DNA from: Phymatolithon calcareum
Lineage: Eukaryota > Rhodophyta > Florideophyceae > Hapalidiales
Direction: 5' to 3'
Length of the DNA stretch: 64,000 nt
Assembly (NCBI GenBank): GCA_977006965.1
Contig: OZ345371.1
Coordinates: forward strand, 1,550,001 to 1,614,000
Positions within the stretch are counted from its first letter, which is position 1. Every line of letters starts with the position of its first letter. Of the stretch, positions 30,298 to 42,859 are shown one piece after another. A model generated the notes under the pieces. The model had not been told where the DNA came from and searched no databases. It was given only the letters and a program-made list of their open reading frames with translations. Both the position numbers and the translations under genes were made by a program.

Positions 30298-31414
30298 GCG
30301 CCGTGTATCTAAGCGATTCTCTCCTCGCAGCGGGCGGTCATTTATTGCGAGGGCTAAGCAGCAGCGGAGCTTTGCTAGCTCGGTGAGAGATCAGAAACTT
30401 TGCCGAGGGAGCATTTCTTCCTCGTCCCTGACTTTGCTACATTAATTCCTGACTTTTAAATAGATTATTCGACGATTGCTGTTTCTATTTTGAATGTCTA
30501 GTAAATGAATACCGTTCATCTTGTCATCCCGACCTGAGGGCTCGGTTGGGTTTACTCAGATGAGCAGTGGGAACGACGCGACTACAGAACGATGGAGAAT
30601 GGTTAATATCCGACAAGGTTTGCTCCGCACATAAACGCACGAAAATGCTTAGCATGCTTGACTTTTAGCAATAGTGTACTCTGCGGGCAGAGCCTACCTA
30701 CACTTCACGATAACATTCTTTTGTCCGAGACTTTGTTACGCGCAGAAAACCTTGAAGGCAGCGCAATGAAGCCGTGTCGCGGTACCGACAGTGGAATTGC
30801 TTGGCGAGAGGTGCTTGTAAATGTGACTTACTGCGATATTTGTTTGCACGCCTCCCATGTTACATGAGCGGATTGATCGCCGAGCTACCATGTCGGCACG
30901 AATGTGCTTCACGGGAACTCTCATACTGCTAGTTTGCACGAATTCGCAATACAGCGAGTTGCGAGCGTACTTTTCTCCTCTGAAGTGTCGACCGATAATT
31001 GGTAGTGCGAGAAAGCGACGGCGGACCTTCCAAGTCGTCGATAAGGGGTAACGCATTTGGATAACTTGTTAGAGGGACGTGCATGCGAATTGATACAAAC
31101 TTTTGAAACGACCAGTGCGCTTCTAGCGCATTTTCCAGTGTCGCCCGTACAGTTTTCTTTTCGTAGTTAGATCAACATGGTGCAGAATATTGCGGCAGAT
31201 CTTATTGTTTTTGGCAAGTGAATCTGTTGTCGTTTGGTGTGCGGCCGAGGTTATCTCCACGCGCGACGGATGAGCGGTCCACCCGACTGAAAATTATGCG
31301 TAAGCTTGTCATCGGACAATTCTGACGGGGAAAGTATCATAATATTATGATATAGGGCAAGTCCGAAGCGCGCGGAGAAATTTCGACCCACCAAAACGAA
31401 TTCTCAGTTTTTCA
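30298..31414. other. intergenic, nothing recognised
   Basis: 3' flank of the zinc-finger gene. It contains a perfect 18-bp palindrome (31335-31352, tatcataatattatgata). Confidence 0.5.
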
Positions 31415-31519
31415 TTTTTTCATTATTCATTTTGCCTTTTCCCCAAATGGGGCTAGCAGCAATTCAAGGGCCTAAGTTTCTTCAATTCTATCCTATCGAT
31501 AGCGAGTTTGAAATCTGCT
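31415..31519 (-). mobile_element. family 3 LINE, 105-bp 3' fragment with 14-bp TSD
   Basis: Reverse complement matches the last 100 bases of family 3 (ggatagaattgaagaaactt, gaattgctgctagcccc, then an AATG/AAAATG tail). The duplication ttctcagtttttca is exact at 31401-31414 and 31520-31533. Confidence 0.88.
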
Positions 31520-31533
31520 TTCTCAGTTTTTCA

Positions 31534-34500
31534 ATGCATCTCTATTGTTATTAGGCAGTTTTCGTTAAAAATGTGACCCCGAATACCCAGAATCCTAGAG
31601 AACAATTGAAACTATTTCAATATGGACCAGCAAAATTTACAGAATCTCTCCATTCTCTCAATTTTCGAAACTGATCGACCAGCATCGTAAAGTCTAGGGT
31701 CGCAGTGGACGGAATTCGAACAAACGGATTCGATTTGTTTCATAATAATATCCAGAACCCATGTTTGTTGCGTTAGGTCAAAATCAGAACTAAATTTCAC
31801 ACCCAATCAACTTTTAAATCCAAAACTTTATTCGAATGCTTGAATACAAATTTTGGATTTTCGACTGAAAAATGGTGCGGACGATCAATTTTGGGAGCGG
31901 AGTTTTGAGAACAGTGCGCAATTTTCGCAATAAATCTGCTTACAAACATGTATCTCATGTTTGATCCAATCCCTCTTTCTCGTCTTTTGAAAACGACACA
32001 TATCACATGCCGTACGCGCAACGTGAATCCATGTCGTTCCAAACGCAGACGGACAACGTTAGTACAGTATACCCCTTCTAACTGAAATACCTGCAGAATC
32101 GAAATCGGAGTGCCTTTCCCGACTAAAAATTGATCAAAAATTATCTAAATTTAAGGTCACCTGCAAGACTGCAAAACTGTAAGCAAACTGCTATCCTCAA
32201 ATCCGAAGACCCTTATTTTTCGTTTATTTTTTAGTCAATCGTTTCACTGTAAATATCGGTACATTATTTTCGATCCATCTGCTTTTCGTCTATGAAACCA
32301 TTTTTTTAAAAAAAAATACTTATTATTTCGTCAGCGCAAATGTGTAAGTCCGTAAACTTCATGTTATGATAAGCCGGGCGGATTGAAATCCCTCTTCATC
32401 TGCAACTCGACTACCTGTCCCGAAGCCTTGCAGTTGGAAGGGGTCTGCTGTAGTCACAATGGTCAATATAGACTTTTTTGTATTTTTCGAATTGTTCCCG
32501 AACGCTGACTACACTTGCCTGCAAAAAAGCATGACAATATCAGTTCAATCCGCTATCAATTTGTTTTTTAAAAAAATAAAAAATAAATTGATAAACAAAT
32601 TATTTGAAACAAAGAATAGTACTTTTTAAAAAAAAATCTAATATGCCCTTCCTTCAGAATTTGATGTCCTATCATACCATTAATCCGCTTTGGAGTACAA
32701 TATATTGTAGGAGAACAGTTTCTGGTCCAACTTATGCGCTCAGCAGTTTGGAGCAAATTTTCGTTCAAGAATCCATTTAGCTGAGCAAAGTGTGAGTGAA
32801 AAACGGAGAATCTGTTGCGAGCCTTGCTGATAAGTGCGAAGAAGCTTGCAGATTAAAACTATCTAAATGATAAAAACTTAAAATTGGACCGATTGAAGAG
32901 TACGAAATATCCACTCTGTAGCACTGGCAACTTCAAAATGCGAATCTCCAGCAACTCTCAGCTACACTTTTTTTGAATAGTACAACGCTACTCGATCCCG
33001 GCTTTTAAAGCGTTGAAATGGCTCCCGCTCCCAGTGTACAAGATGTAACGGCAGCAACTACACGTCTGCATCGTCCTTCTTTTTTCGCTTTTGACGCGGA
33101 CTGTGCTCTCTTCGGGATTGAAGGGCGACCTTCGTCTTCACCATCTCTGTCTCTTCGATCCTCATAATTCACAAGAGTCTCATGCATACAACGCTTGATG
33201 CCTGCGAAACCAGCAACTGAGTCAGTTCCATCGCGGACAGCCGTCATTCTGAGCTGTGGACCCTCGGCCTGCAGACGGCGAATATTCTTAACGGAACTTA
33301 ACGAGATTTCAGCGTGCTCAACTTCGCCTCTGGCAGACGGTTGCATAACCTCTTTATGTTGATGCTCTGAAGACCCCATGGTCCGTAGCATTGAATTTCG
33401 AGCCGCAGCCTTATGACCATCTCCACCGTGCCTGAGTAAACCCTGACTATCCCGTTGCGCCACCAGATAACTGGATTTGAAGGTTGTAACAATGTCAATT
33501 GCACTGTCCAGTTTCTAGATGTTGTGTGAGTCTGAACCGTGTGTGGATGTACCAGCACAACACGCTTCACTGCATCTTGAGACATGTTGTGCTTGTACAT
33601 TCACACATGGTTCAGAGGAACGCCAACGACAAAAGTGAGTCTTCGACTCACGGTCGATTGCTGAAAACGATCAATAGCCGCGCGGTGTACCGCCGCTGCT
33701 TGTTAGAGATTTACAAGCGCTTCGCCTGTGCGCTGGATGATGTCAGATTGGCCCTTGGAAGCATTAAACGTTCCCAAGACTAATTCCCTTGCTCTCGCGT
33801 GAAGTGCTTGTCGCGGGATCGAGGGGAAATACCTGCATTATCGTTAGTCAAAGCACATTGTACAAGCAGACCAAAACCGGAAGAGGCAGAAAATATAATT
33901 GCAAGGAACCCGAAAGGACGTTTAGCAAACCATCGAAGCAGGGATGAAGACTAATGGCCTACGCGTCGAAGAGCAATGGCACACAATGAACCATGTGCGG
34001 TTTGACCGCAGCACCGTTCGGCCGAACGACGATCCGTTTCAACGAGTGTCCTGAATACTGTCATATCCAGCTCAAAGAACGCAGTAACCGCCACGAGGGC
34101 CGGTCCAGGGGCGACCATACTGAATCTAAATCCAGTGTATCGAAAGATTCCGAGCTTAGGATCATAGCACCTGCCAATTCGCGAGCTCGCGCATCTCAAC
34201 AGCAAGAAACCAACGTTCATCCGTGCAACATAGGCTCCGTCCTCTCGACCGCATAGAGCAATCTTTTCTTTTGTTCTCCCACACTCCCATCCCCTTTTCT
34301 TCTTGTAGATTAGTTTAGGGAGGCGGAAGTCCAGGGTTTGACCGGGTCGAACTGTGGATGGAGCTCCTCAGATGCGCTGGGTCAGGCGCGGCAGCATTGT
34401 ACAATGCGATTTCCTCGAGGGCTCTACCAGCTGACCGCACATTACCGACACAGCTCTATTGCGTTCACTAAAGTCTGAAGTTCTGGCACCTAGTGGAGAT

Positions 34501-34588
34501 CGAGATAAAAGAACTTACGAGCTAGTTTCAAGAATACCCCTATATGCACTCTTTGGCGATCCTCTAGGGTCATGGCAAGTCGCCATCA
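31534..34588. other. AT-rich region without a supported gene
   Basis: Many A/T runs (32290-32330, 32570-32640). The minus-strand frame 33005-33463 (152 codons, basic and Gln/Glu-rich) and the plus-strand frame 33993-34256 have no recognised domain and are not called. Confidence 0.4.
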
Positions 34589-35270
34589 TTAATCTGCGCC
34601 TGCCACAGGAACCACTGGATTCGCATTGGACTGTTCTATCGCGGTGAAGGACATAGGGCGCATCCGAGAGAGACCTCCACGTGTGTTCGCAGACGCCAGT
34701 TGTATTCCCTGCTGGGTTCGTACATATGCCCCATTGTTTTGCTGTGTAGGACGAAACCCAGATGTCCCATCATGATCGGTGTTCTGCTGAGTGCGCACCT
34801 GTACGACTTCGTTCTGTTGAGGAGAGCTCGCCTGTGCTCCACGCACCAAATGCGATGGCCCTGAACTTATTTGTTGCCCAGCTATTTCCCGCTTTTAGGA
34901 AGGCAAATTGTTTAGTCGCCTTCCATTAGAGTTTACGGTGGAAGACATTGGACTGCTTAGAGTACGCGAGTTTTCGGTCGTCTTTGAGAAAAAGGTATCA
35001 GATTGGTCATCGGCAGATTTGCTACATGAAAGGTTTAACAAACTCTAGTATCCACATCAGACCCCGGCATGGTATGTCCATCAACTGTCGGTCTGGCATC
35101 AAATTCCGTCACATTTCCTCTACTTCTCGTCTTTGTGCGTTTCCCTTTGCACGGCTCTGGCAATCCCAGATCCGCTTCCAATAGTCGGTTCGGCTTTCGG
35201 TTCGCTCATAAACGTGTGTTTCAAGAGCACGTTTTATCTTGCGCAGTCAAGCTTCGGGGTTATTGATGCG
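34589..35270 (-). pseudogene. MED15 KIX-like relic
   Basis: On the minus strand at about 35160-35270 the reading is NPEA, stop, LRKIKRALETHVYERTESR and TDYWKRIWD. It aligns with VPEQALREKTSAFESQAYTN and AESRTDYLKRIAG of the KIX-like domain of the MED15 gene at 42.6 kb. An in-frame stop and loss of similarity after this block indicate a relic. A Gln/Asn/Thr-rich frame follows in the same direction (34589-34849, VRTQQNTDHDGT, YVRTQQG), reminiscent of but not alignable with the MED15 Gln-rich region. A diverged second MED15-like gene with unseen exons is an alternative. Confidence 0.45.
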
Positions 35271-36039
35271 ATTGCCTAGAAGGTGGTGGTGAAGAAGAAA
35301 TGGAGATTTTTATTTAAAAGTTACCAACGCATCAACAGACGCTTAAAGTGGCGGTGAGAACGATGGAAGTTTAGCACTTTGTACGACTGATAAGGATGAA
35401 GAGAGGCAGTTTTTCTGTCCTGTAATGCACGCACCCACGCGCGGCACAGGATTCCTTCGGTTGCTGCGAAGGGACCGGTCCCAAAAGGGCGTGCAGGAGG
35501 CAGAGAAGGCACTCTGGAAGCAATACGTATCTCCTCGAAACTCCACGTTGTGACATGGAACTGCGGCGGAAGCCCCCTTTGCTTCATCATACCCGTGAAC
35601 CAAATCTTCCGACCATGCAACCCGAAATCAGCTGGTATCACTCTTAGGAGTACAATCCGAATCGACAAGCTCAAGTGCGCTGACGCCATCGCCCTGCTTG
35701 ACGATTGCCGAGACCAAACAGGAGGACTAGAGTGTGTTCGTGGTATTCCTCTTGGACCAGCGCAACATAGAAAGCCTCGTCATATTCAATGCACGCAATA
35801 GTTACCGCGTGTATTGCAGTAGCACTCATGCGACTGATTTCGTGGATAGTTTAATTTCGTGTTCAGTAGGAGCGCCAATGCTTACCCAAGTTCGGTGGTG
35901 AAGTCGGTGTAACAGAAATGACATAAGAGTTCGCTGGATGTACCTAACTGCGAGGGAACTCAAACATCAAGAAGAAACAAGAACCATTCAGGAATTCTAG
36001 CGTGAGCTAGTTCGGATTATACCAAGTGCCGGAGTCGTT
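35271..36039. other. no gene supported
   Basis: Overlapping frames on both strands (35321-35689 minus, 35550-35801 plus) with no recognised motif. Confidence 0.35.
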
Positions 36040-36800
36040 GAGTTCCACTCGTCGTGGACACAACTATAGATTCATAGAACCTTTGGTCACCACAATTGTG
36101 GAGCCGATTCTCCTCCAGAGATCCTACTTACTGGCTGTGAATCTCGGACGGCAATCGCTGATCTCATCTAAGTCATCTCGTTGACAAGGAAAGTATCGCT
36201 TCGCGCGTCATCAGACCGATATTCGACTACGCCATCTTACTCTCGGAGAAAGCCTGGAAATATCGGCATCAGGAAGCTCTTTTATCAAGTGCTGACGCCA
36301 GTACATCAACTGGAATATCCAGCAAACTTAACCCTGAGTAGACCTGACGACTGAGGACCAATTCGTGAGTGCAAAGTGACAGCGATAACGCTGAAATTGC
36401 TCAAATACGGCTCTCTCTACTACACCTCTGCGAATCATGGAAGCTGACAGAACGGGTGCGGAAGAAACTCAAGTTAACAGGTGCTAAGATGCTATCGAGA
36501 ATGACGGAGAGACTAATAGCCGACGACGCCAGGACACCCACCACCGACGCCGTAATGCGGGCCAGAGACATAGGATAGATTTGGCTTGGACACATTCTTC
36601 AAATGGACGAGCGCCGCCTGGTCCGCCAGTTGCTGCTACAATGCGTCAGACCAATGCTAGAATCAATCTTTGGTGACGTATCTGGACGAGACGTGAAAGC
36701 CGCAGTCAAAGTCGCTAATGTTAGGATAGAATGGAAGAAACTTAGGCCCTCGAGTCGCTGCTAGCTCCATTAGAGGAAAAGGCACAATGAATAAATGAAT
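36040..36800 (+). mobile_element. family 3 LINE, 3' fragment
   Basis: The readable end of a non-LTR element protein: RLSLLHLCESWKLTERVRKK, LKLTGAKMLSRMTERLIADD, and, after a stop, LGHILQMDERRLVRQLLLQC. That last motif is the typical WLGHVLRMDE-type C-terminus of LINE reverse-transcriptase proteins. The 3' end is an aatgaataaatgaatgaac tail. The 5' part (36040-36360) is degenerate. It is the best single copy for recognising the other family 3 fragments. Confidence 0.8.
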
Positions 36801-36932
36801 GAACAGAGACAAGAAAGAAAGACTTACTGAATTGCTTGGCTAAAATGTACAGCCGCACTCTAATGCTGTAATTATCTTTCAGGATGAATCGCCATCCAGC
36901 TTCACCTTGGAGAACCTTCGCCATGTGTCTGG

Positions 36933-37231
36933 ATATTTGATGATTTTATTTTGAGAGCTCCCAAAGCCTCACCTTGGAGTAACAGGGCAGCTCTTGCGAT
37001 ATTCTCTAAGCTAAAGTCCTCTGGCTACTCAAAACGTTCTTGATTCGTAATTCTCTCTTAACATTCTCTCTTAGCAAGAGCTCCTGTGAGTCTCTTGCAC
37101 TCAAACTCAATTTCTGTACTCATCTTCGACGACGCTAGAGTACGTTGTAAGGCGACTAGTTCGATCACCGCGGTAATCCCAAAGTAGGCACGCAATACTG
37201 ATTTTCTACAAAGGGGTGCTCGGTTAAATAC
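36933..37231 (-). mobile_element. family 1 LINE, 299-bp 3' fragment with TSD
   Basis: Matches the 3' end of the long family 1 copy at 53.0-54.4 kb in reverse orientation, including the tail (plus strand: atatttgatgattttatttt). Flanks ccatgtgtctgg (36921-36932) and ccatttgtctgg (37232-37243) form a 12-bp duplication with one mismatch. Confidence 0.88.
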
Positions 37232-37336
37232 CATTTGTCTGGGTCAACCTTGTCACTCGTGGGCTTTTCCAGTGAAAGATGAGGCGCTCACGTTAATTAT
37301 GCAAGTTGAAGCCCTTCTTATACGCCGCGGTAGAGT

Positions 37337-37391
37337 AGGACACTGCGCTCGAAGAGACGTGATCATCACGTCTCTTCGAGCGTAGTGTCCT
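37337..37391. repeat. 27-bp inverted repeat with 1-nt centre
   Basis: Arms 37337-37363 and 37365-37391 are reverse complements with one mismatch around a single C at 37364. It abuts a second palindrome. Confidence 0.97.
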
Positions 37392-37432
37392 CGCGCAACC
37401 CTTATCACCATGATGGTGATAAGGGTTGCGCG
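37392..37432. repeat. 20-bp perfect inverted repeat with 1-nt centre
   Basis: Arms 37392-37411 and 37413-37432 are exact reverse complements around a single G at 37412. It starts on the very next base after the preceding palindrome. Confidence 0.97.
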
Positions 37433-37799
37433 GTCAACAGACGTGTGGAGGTGGGTTACTCGAACAGTTCCCCTTGTTGTTCTCGCATTGGACAAGAAAT
37501 CTTGTCATGTGGTGCTTCACATGCGAAACGCTGGAGCGCAACCAAGTGCGGTTCTTAAAATCTACTGTTTGAAATTCTCCATCATGTGCACGTTCACAGC
37601 GAGCACATTGCACGCAATACTTTTTAAAATAAAAGCCTTTGCGTCTGGCTGTGCTTGGTGCCGCAGGCGCTTTTCTTTCATGGAGCAGGTCAACTATGAC
37701 ACGACACCACTTTGGCCAATGAGCTCTAGCTCGCGACGCGCAGTCTATCTCAAATTAAATGCTGTGCCAAGCTTCGCTTCATTCAACCACAAGCGCAGC

Positions 37800-38170
37800 A
37801 ACTGAAGTACATCCCCGAGCACAACGCCCTTAATCAATAGGGACTTACGCGAGTACCGCGCGACGTGCCAGGCGCGGTTACGACATGCTATCGGATCAGC
37901 TGTCAAACGAGCTCGGTGCACTGATCACCGAGCTGCAAAATGTGGCGCAATGAACACACAATGACGCCTCGCTACCGGGGGTCGTCTACGGCGAACGATA
38001 CAGGAGTTCTGCAATTTAGATGGGATATCTGAGATCCTAAGTTTTTCCGCCCGCCCCTCTGGCGGTGCGTTTTCGTAAGCTACACAAAGGTAGGTGGCAA
38101 CTGAGGAAGCCTTGCCCATATCTTCGGAAGTCTGCGGGGCTTTTAAATAAACTTTGCTCAAAAAAAACAG
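37800..38170 (+). mobile_element. diverged family 2 LINE 3' end
   Basis: The 3' UTR is clearly family 2 (gtaagctacacaaaggtagg, ggaagccttgcccatatctt, TTTTAAATAAAC, A-run). The protein end differs: SIGTYASTARRARRGYDML, then DQLSNELGALITELQNVAQ and a TGA near 37952, occupying the place of the usual LIERMENEEGLY end. Borders on the 5' side are approximate. Confidence 0.7.
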
Positions 38171-39501
38171 CAAAAAAGCACTTTGCTAGCTGGTGCATGG
38201 TAGAAAGCAGCGTCGACTCTCCTGCCTTGATCGCCACGACCCCTTCCATTGATTTTCGTAATGGCACCCTCCCAACTCGGTGGCACACCCCCGATTTTGC
38301 TGCTATCGCCTTTTCCACTGTTTATCAGCTATTGCCAACTCGCCGTCAAACACGTCAAGTCATACGTTCGCCGTGCCAACGCAGGCGCATCATCGGCACT
38401 GTCAAACAGCTGCACACTACCTGTCCTCGACATGTACAAACTGGACATGTTGAGTGTTTGTTGTGCTTCTCAACATCATAACTCTGCTGTCTCAGATTGG
38501 GTGGCAAGGTTCGAAAAGTGGAAACCATCCTCCTGATGTGGATGCAGCTCTCACAGTGGAATGGAAGGAGGAGTGGAAGGAGGGAAGGATATATTTGGAA
38601 TCCATTACTCGTCCAGGCTTTTTCGAAGTCAGCGAAGGCGATGGGGTAGAAAAGGTCCGATCGTAAGCATTTTTAGTGTATTCGAGCTCTGTGAATTTAT
38701 TCATTTTAATTGGAACAGATATACTGTACAACACATCTCCTCAAGTATAGCGGAGCATTTCTTGGGGGAATCGACCGAACGGCCACCTTCGGCCAAATGT
38801 TTACTGGAATTGCATGCGGTGTTTCGCATAGAATTTTTCTTTTCCCCTAGAATCCGAGGGAGTCCCCTTCGTCCGACAAAAAGTCCCTTACGTCCCCATT
38901 GGTTGCACGATTTTCAGGGTAACCCGGCACTTCCTGAAGCTGGGCCTGGCGCACCATAGCTAGTAGGGCAATGCTCATCCATTGCACCTTCTATTGAAAG
39001 CACAATCGAGTGGCACGCATCGGTTTCCCTAGGAGATCATCAAAAACTGCAATTTATGCCACACTCGAGTATTACGTGCAAACACCACCGTGATGCCGCA
39101 TGGTGCATACAAATCGGGCGCATCGGCATTATCCCCTTGTGTCATCACCATCTTTTGAATTTTGAGGGCCAATAAGCCTTGCAGATCCGTCGAGGCAATG
39201 TCAGGCAATGGCCTAGGGCGAGTCGCCACGATCCACGACGCGGAGGGTATGCCATGACGTCCAATTGAAGAAAGTCCCCCATTTTTGAACTCCCACTTCA
39301 GGGCAAATGAAATACGGAGAACAGATACACTGCGAAGTAAGGAGCTCCGACTCGGAAATCAGATTTTACTGATGAGCATGCGACAAGGCTACATAAAGTT
39401 GCCAGTGGTCCAGACACACCACAACTTTTCCCACAATTATGAGTACACTTAAGCAGTCAATGACTACCACAACCCAGGATTCAAACACAGTACAGTTTTG
39501 C
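38171..39501. other. intergenic, 3' side of MED15
   Basis: Frames at 38249-38536 (+) and 39029-39229 (-) look moderately protein-like but carry no recognised domain. Confidence 0.35.
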
Positions 39502-42500
39502 CTAATTCGCTTCAATAGGTTCAGTAGACGATTTCAGCAAGTTCTGCTGCGTTGCCGGTACATTCTTGTTCTTCAAGTGCCCGCGCAAATTGTTTTCGAT
39601 CACATCTTCCGCTTCACGCACCCACGCGTCCAGAAACGCAGCAACACCAACTGAAGTAGCTGGTGCGTTTGCAAGAGATCGCTTGAACCTTGTTCGGATT
39701 TCGTCAAGAACCCCAACCCATCCAAGCGGGGGACGCTCGAAACCAAACGTTGCTCCACCTTTCCTCGGATACCCCCTTTGCACCCTGAGAAAAAGTTTTG
39801 GCAGTTTGATATCCTCAATCAATAGCTGACATGTTACCACTGGTTGCCCAAATTCTTCTGATATTTCAATGCTTAGCAGAGGGTTACGCTCTTGTGCTGA
39901 CCGACAGTCGGCCTCGACAGCTTCTTTCAATGACTTGAGGTCTGCGGCTTCGTTCTTCGGCCTCTTTGCAAGACGCAGACCTTGATCACTTGATGACTCA
40001 AAAACGGTCTTCGCCTTGATTATCTCCTTCTCATGTAGACCGCGCTTGTTCCTAGTCAAAGCCGCACCGGAATTACTACTGTTACGCAGCGCCGCTAGCG
40101 TATTCTGGATGCGCTCCGCTTTTCCACGGATCAAATCCTTCTCGACAAACTGTTCAAATCGTTCAGCGCGTTCAAGTGCAACCTTGACAGAGGATTGCAT
40201 GTGCTGCATTTTTTGCTCCAGAGTCACTCCTGGATGACGTCTCGCCCCTGGTGCAGTGGTGGGTATCACGCCGCTTCGACCTGAGGCTTGTAGACCAACA
40301 GCACCAACTCCCTCCTGCTTTAACGCCATGGGCCCAGGCTTGGTTCCCGATGGGGGAGTTGCAACTCCCGGAGCACCATTGCCCGATTGCATTTGTCCTA
40401 TCTTGCTGCGCTGATACGCCGCTTGAAGTCGCTGCATTTGCAGCGAGTCCATCATCCTAGCCCCTCCAGCCGAGAGAGCTTGGCTGCCATGCGCAGCCAG
40501 TTGAGCTTGCACTTTTGCTCCACCAACCCCATGCAACGACGGGTGCTGGAACGACTGTGATAGATGCTGCTGCTGGGCTTGTTGAGCTTGCAACAATTGC
40601 TGCCTCTGCTGTAACGCCTTGAGCTCCTGTTCTGGAGTTGGGGCACCGGTTGCAATTCCATAGGCGCTCAGCTGTTCCGGTTTAACCGACATCCCGAGCT
40701 GAGCGGCTTGCAATGCATTGGCCTGCGGAGGCACCTGTTGTCGAGGGACGCGGATATGTTGCGCCCTGTTCGGAACTCTTCCACTAACCGCTTTTGACCC
40801 TTTCGTAGTCGCCGATAACGCAGAAGATGAGGGTTGCTGACTCAGTTGCTGTTGTTGCAATTGGTTCATGAATTGCACCTGTTGCTGATTTTGAGGCGAA
40901 GTGTGAGGTTGCTGTTCTTTGGCTGCCTGTCTTTGCATTTGAATCCTCGCATACTGCTGAGCTCGAAGAGCGGCATCTTGAGCAGAGCCGGTAAGTGCAT
41001 TTGTGGGATTCCGAAGACCATGCTTTCCTTTCGCATTTGTGAAAGTCTGGTATACTGTAATAACACTGTTAATGAATCGCTCGGCCTTTTCAAGCAAACC
41101 GGTCGTTAGACGGGGAGGCACAGTGGGACCTCGCTCCAGTTGAAGAATATGAAAACAGTCCTTCAAGTGCTTCCGGAACTGCTCTTGCTTCAACGGCGGC
41201 TGCCCATCTGCGAGTATATGGGTGAACGGCGTTATACGGTGGAGGGCGGCTTTGTACTTCTGCTTCATGCTTTCCAATTTCGCCCAGAACTGTTCATCCG
41301 CTTCACTTGCATTGGGCGCGGCATTCGGCAGCCTTTGACCCGCAGCTTGACCTTGGTTCATACGGGGCCGAACGCCTTCCTGAAAGTTCGCATAAGCTCC
41401 TTGATGCGTTGCGCGAATATTATCAGCGTTGTTGCTCTGCGAAGTTTGCGCCATCATTGCATTCATTTGCGAAACCGACAAGCCTGTGCCCGCAATGGCT
41501 GCTCGTGCGAATGAATTCGGATTGCCAGACTGCATGCCCATGCCTTGCTGAAGTCGACTATGCTGGAGCATCTGCGCAGACATCGCCCTACTAGACTGTC
41601 CCTGGCTCATTGCACCAGCATTGCCAACAGACAATGACGATGACACCCCAGTGGCAAGTCCCAAGGAGCTCTGGGGGTGTGCCATTTGGTTCAACTGTTC
41701 CTGACTGAACTTTCGCGTGAGTTCGCTAGGAAAATCCGTTTGTAGAAAGCCTGCTGCTGCTGGATTTCCGACCGCTGGATTCCGACTGCTTTGTTTGCTG
41801 CCGGTTGAGGAATTCAGACCCATTCCAGACATCACTCCTGGCACGTTCCCACCTAGGTTCTGGCTGTTTTGCTGTCTTGCAAGTTGCGCCGCTTGTTGAA
41901 TTGCCTGTTGGGTAAACTGCGCCTGCGGCCGCTGGTTTTGTAGCGCCAGAAGAAACTCAGGGGTCAGCGCTGCTCCGGCAGCGTTTGCCTGCGCTCCGTT
42001 GAACGATGCCGGACGACCCTGACTCACTTGCTGTCCAGCATTTTTCGCCATGGCTTGGGCCTGAGCGCTTTTCGATCTACCTCCGGTAGAGCCCCCTGCC
42101 GCGGAGCTCGAGCTACTCCGAGTACGCCCGGTGGGAGCCTTCTTTGTAGGTTTAAATCGAGATGCACAAGAAAAATGACATGGTTAGTAATTCAGCGGGA
42201 AATCAAAAATTGGAACCGAACAAAACGGACGACACATACCTTGACATCAGCAGCAGAACCTGCGCGTCCACTGGCCGCCGCTTTCGCAGCCATTTGCTGT
42301 TTGTGTTTCGCTTGCTGTTGCAATAAGAGATGCTGTCGGACTTGAGAACCGAATTGATTCGGAGGCATTTGCCCGTGAGCTTGCAGGAGCTGTTGCTGCT
42401 GGTGTAGATGCATTTGCTGTGCCGCTTGCTGCGGCGTAAGCGCAGGACGAGAAACGGCTCCTGGCACCTGTGCCACTGGATTCGATGACGTCGTTGCAGC

Positions 42501-42859
42501 TCCATTCGCTGACGGCAAGTTTGCATTCGTTGACGTAGCTTGTTGGACCTGACGCTCAACGTTGCTTAGCCCACCAGCAATTCGCTTCAAGTAGTCGGTA
42601 CGGCTTTCAGCATTCGTATATGCTTGCGATTCGAAAGCGCTCGTTTTTTCGCGCAGCGCTTGTTCGGGGACCATATGGTAATACGCTGAATTGTTCAACA
42701 AAAGTTAGCACATTGTACGAACGGAGAGGGAGGAGCCACTCGAGGCAGGGAGAATGACTTACTGGCTAGCTTGGCCATAATGTGCTGGCAAACTTTGACG
42801 CGGTCCTCCCGACTCATGACGCGTCGCCACCCGGTGTCACCGGTGGGAGGATTCGCCAT
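39502..42859 (-). CDS. MED15: Mediator subunit 15 (KIX-like N-domain, Gln-rich), three exons
   Basis: Exons on the minus strand: 42859-42763, 42685-42240, 42141-39502. Introns are 42762-42686 (77 nt, GTAAGT..TTCAG) and 42239-42142 (98 nt, GTATGT..AAAG). Phases join without a break to give 1,059 residues. Residues 9-75 form the KIX-like domain: WRRVMSREDRVKVCQHIMAK, then across the first junction LATYYHMVPEQALREK and FESQAYTNAESRTDYLKRIA. This matches plant MED15 (FEEKIY..QSDYLRKI). The middle is Gln/Ala-rich, and a conserved C-terminal block (from about residue 935, LLSIEISEEFGQPVVTCQLL) ends near residue 1040. Known role: tail-module Mediator subunit whose KIX domain binds activators, in the nucleus. 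The ATG at 42857-42859 is chosen because it directly precedes the KIX start. Confidence 0.85.
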
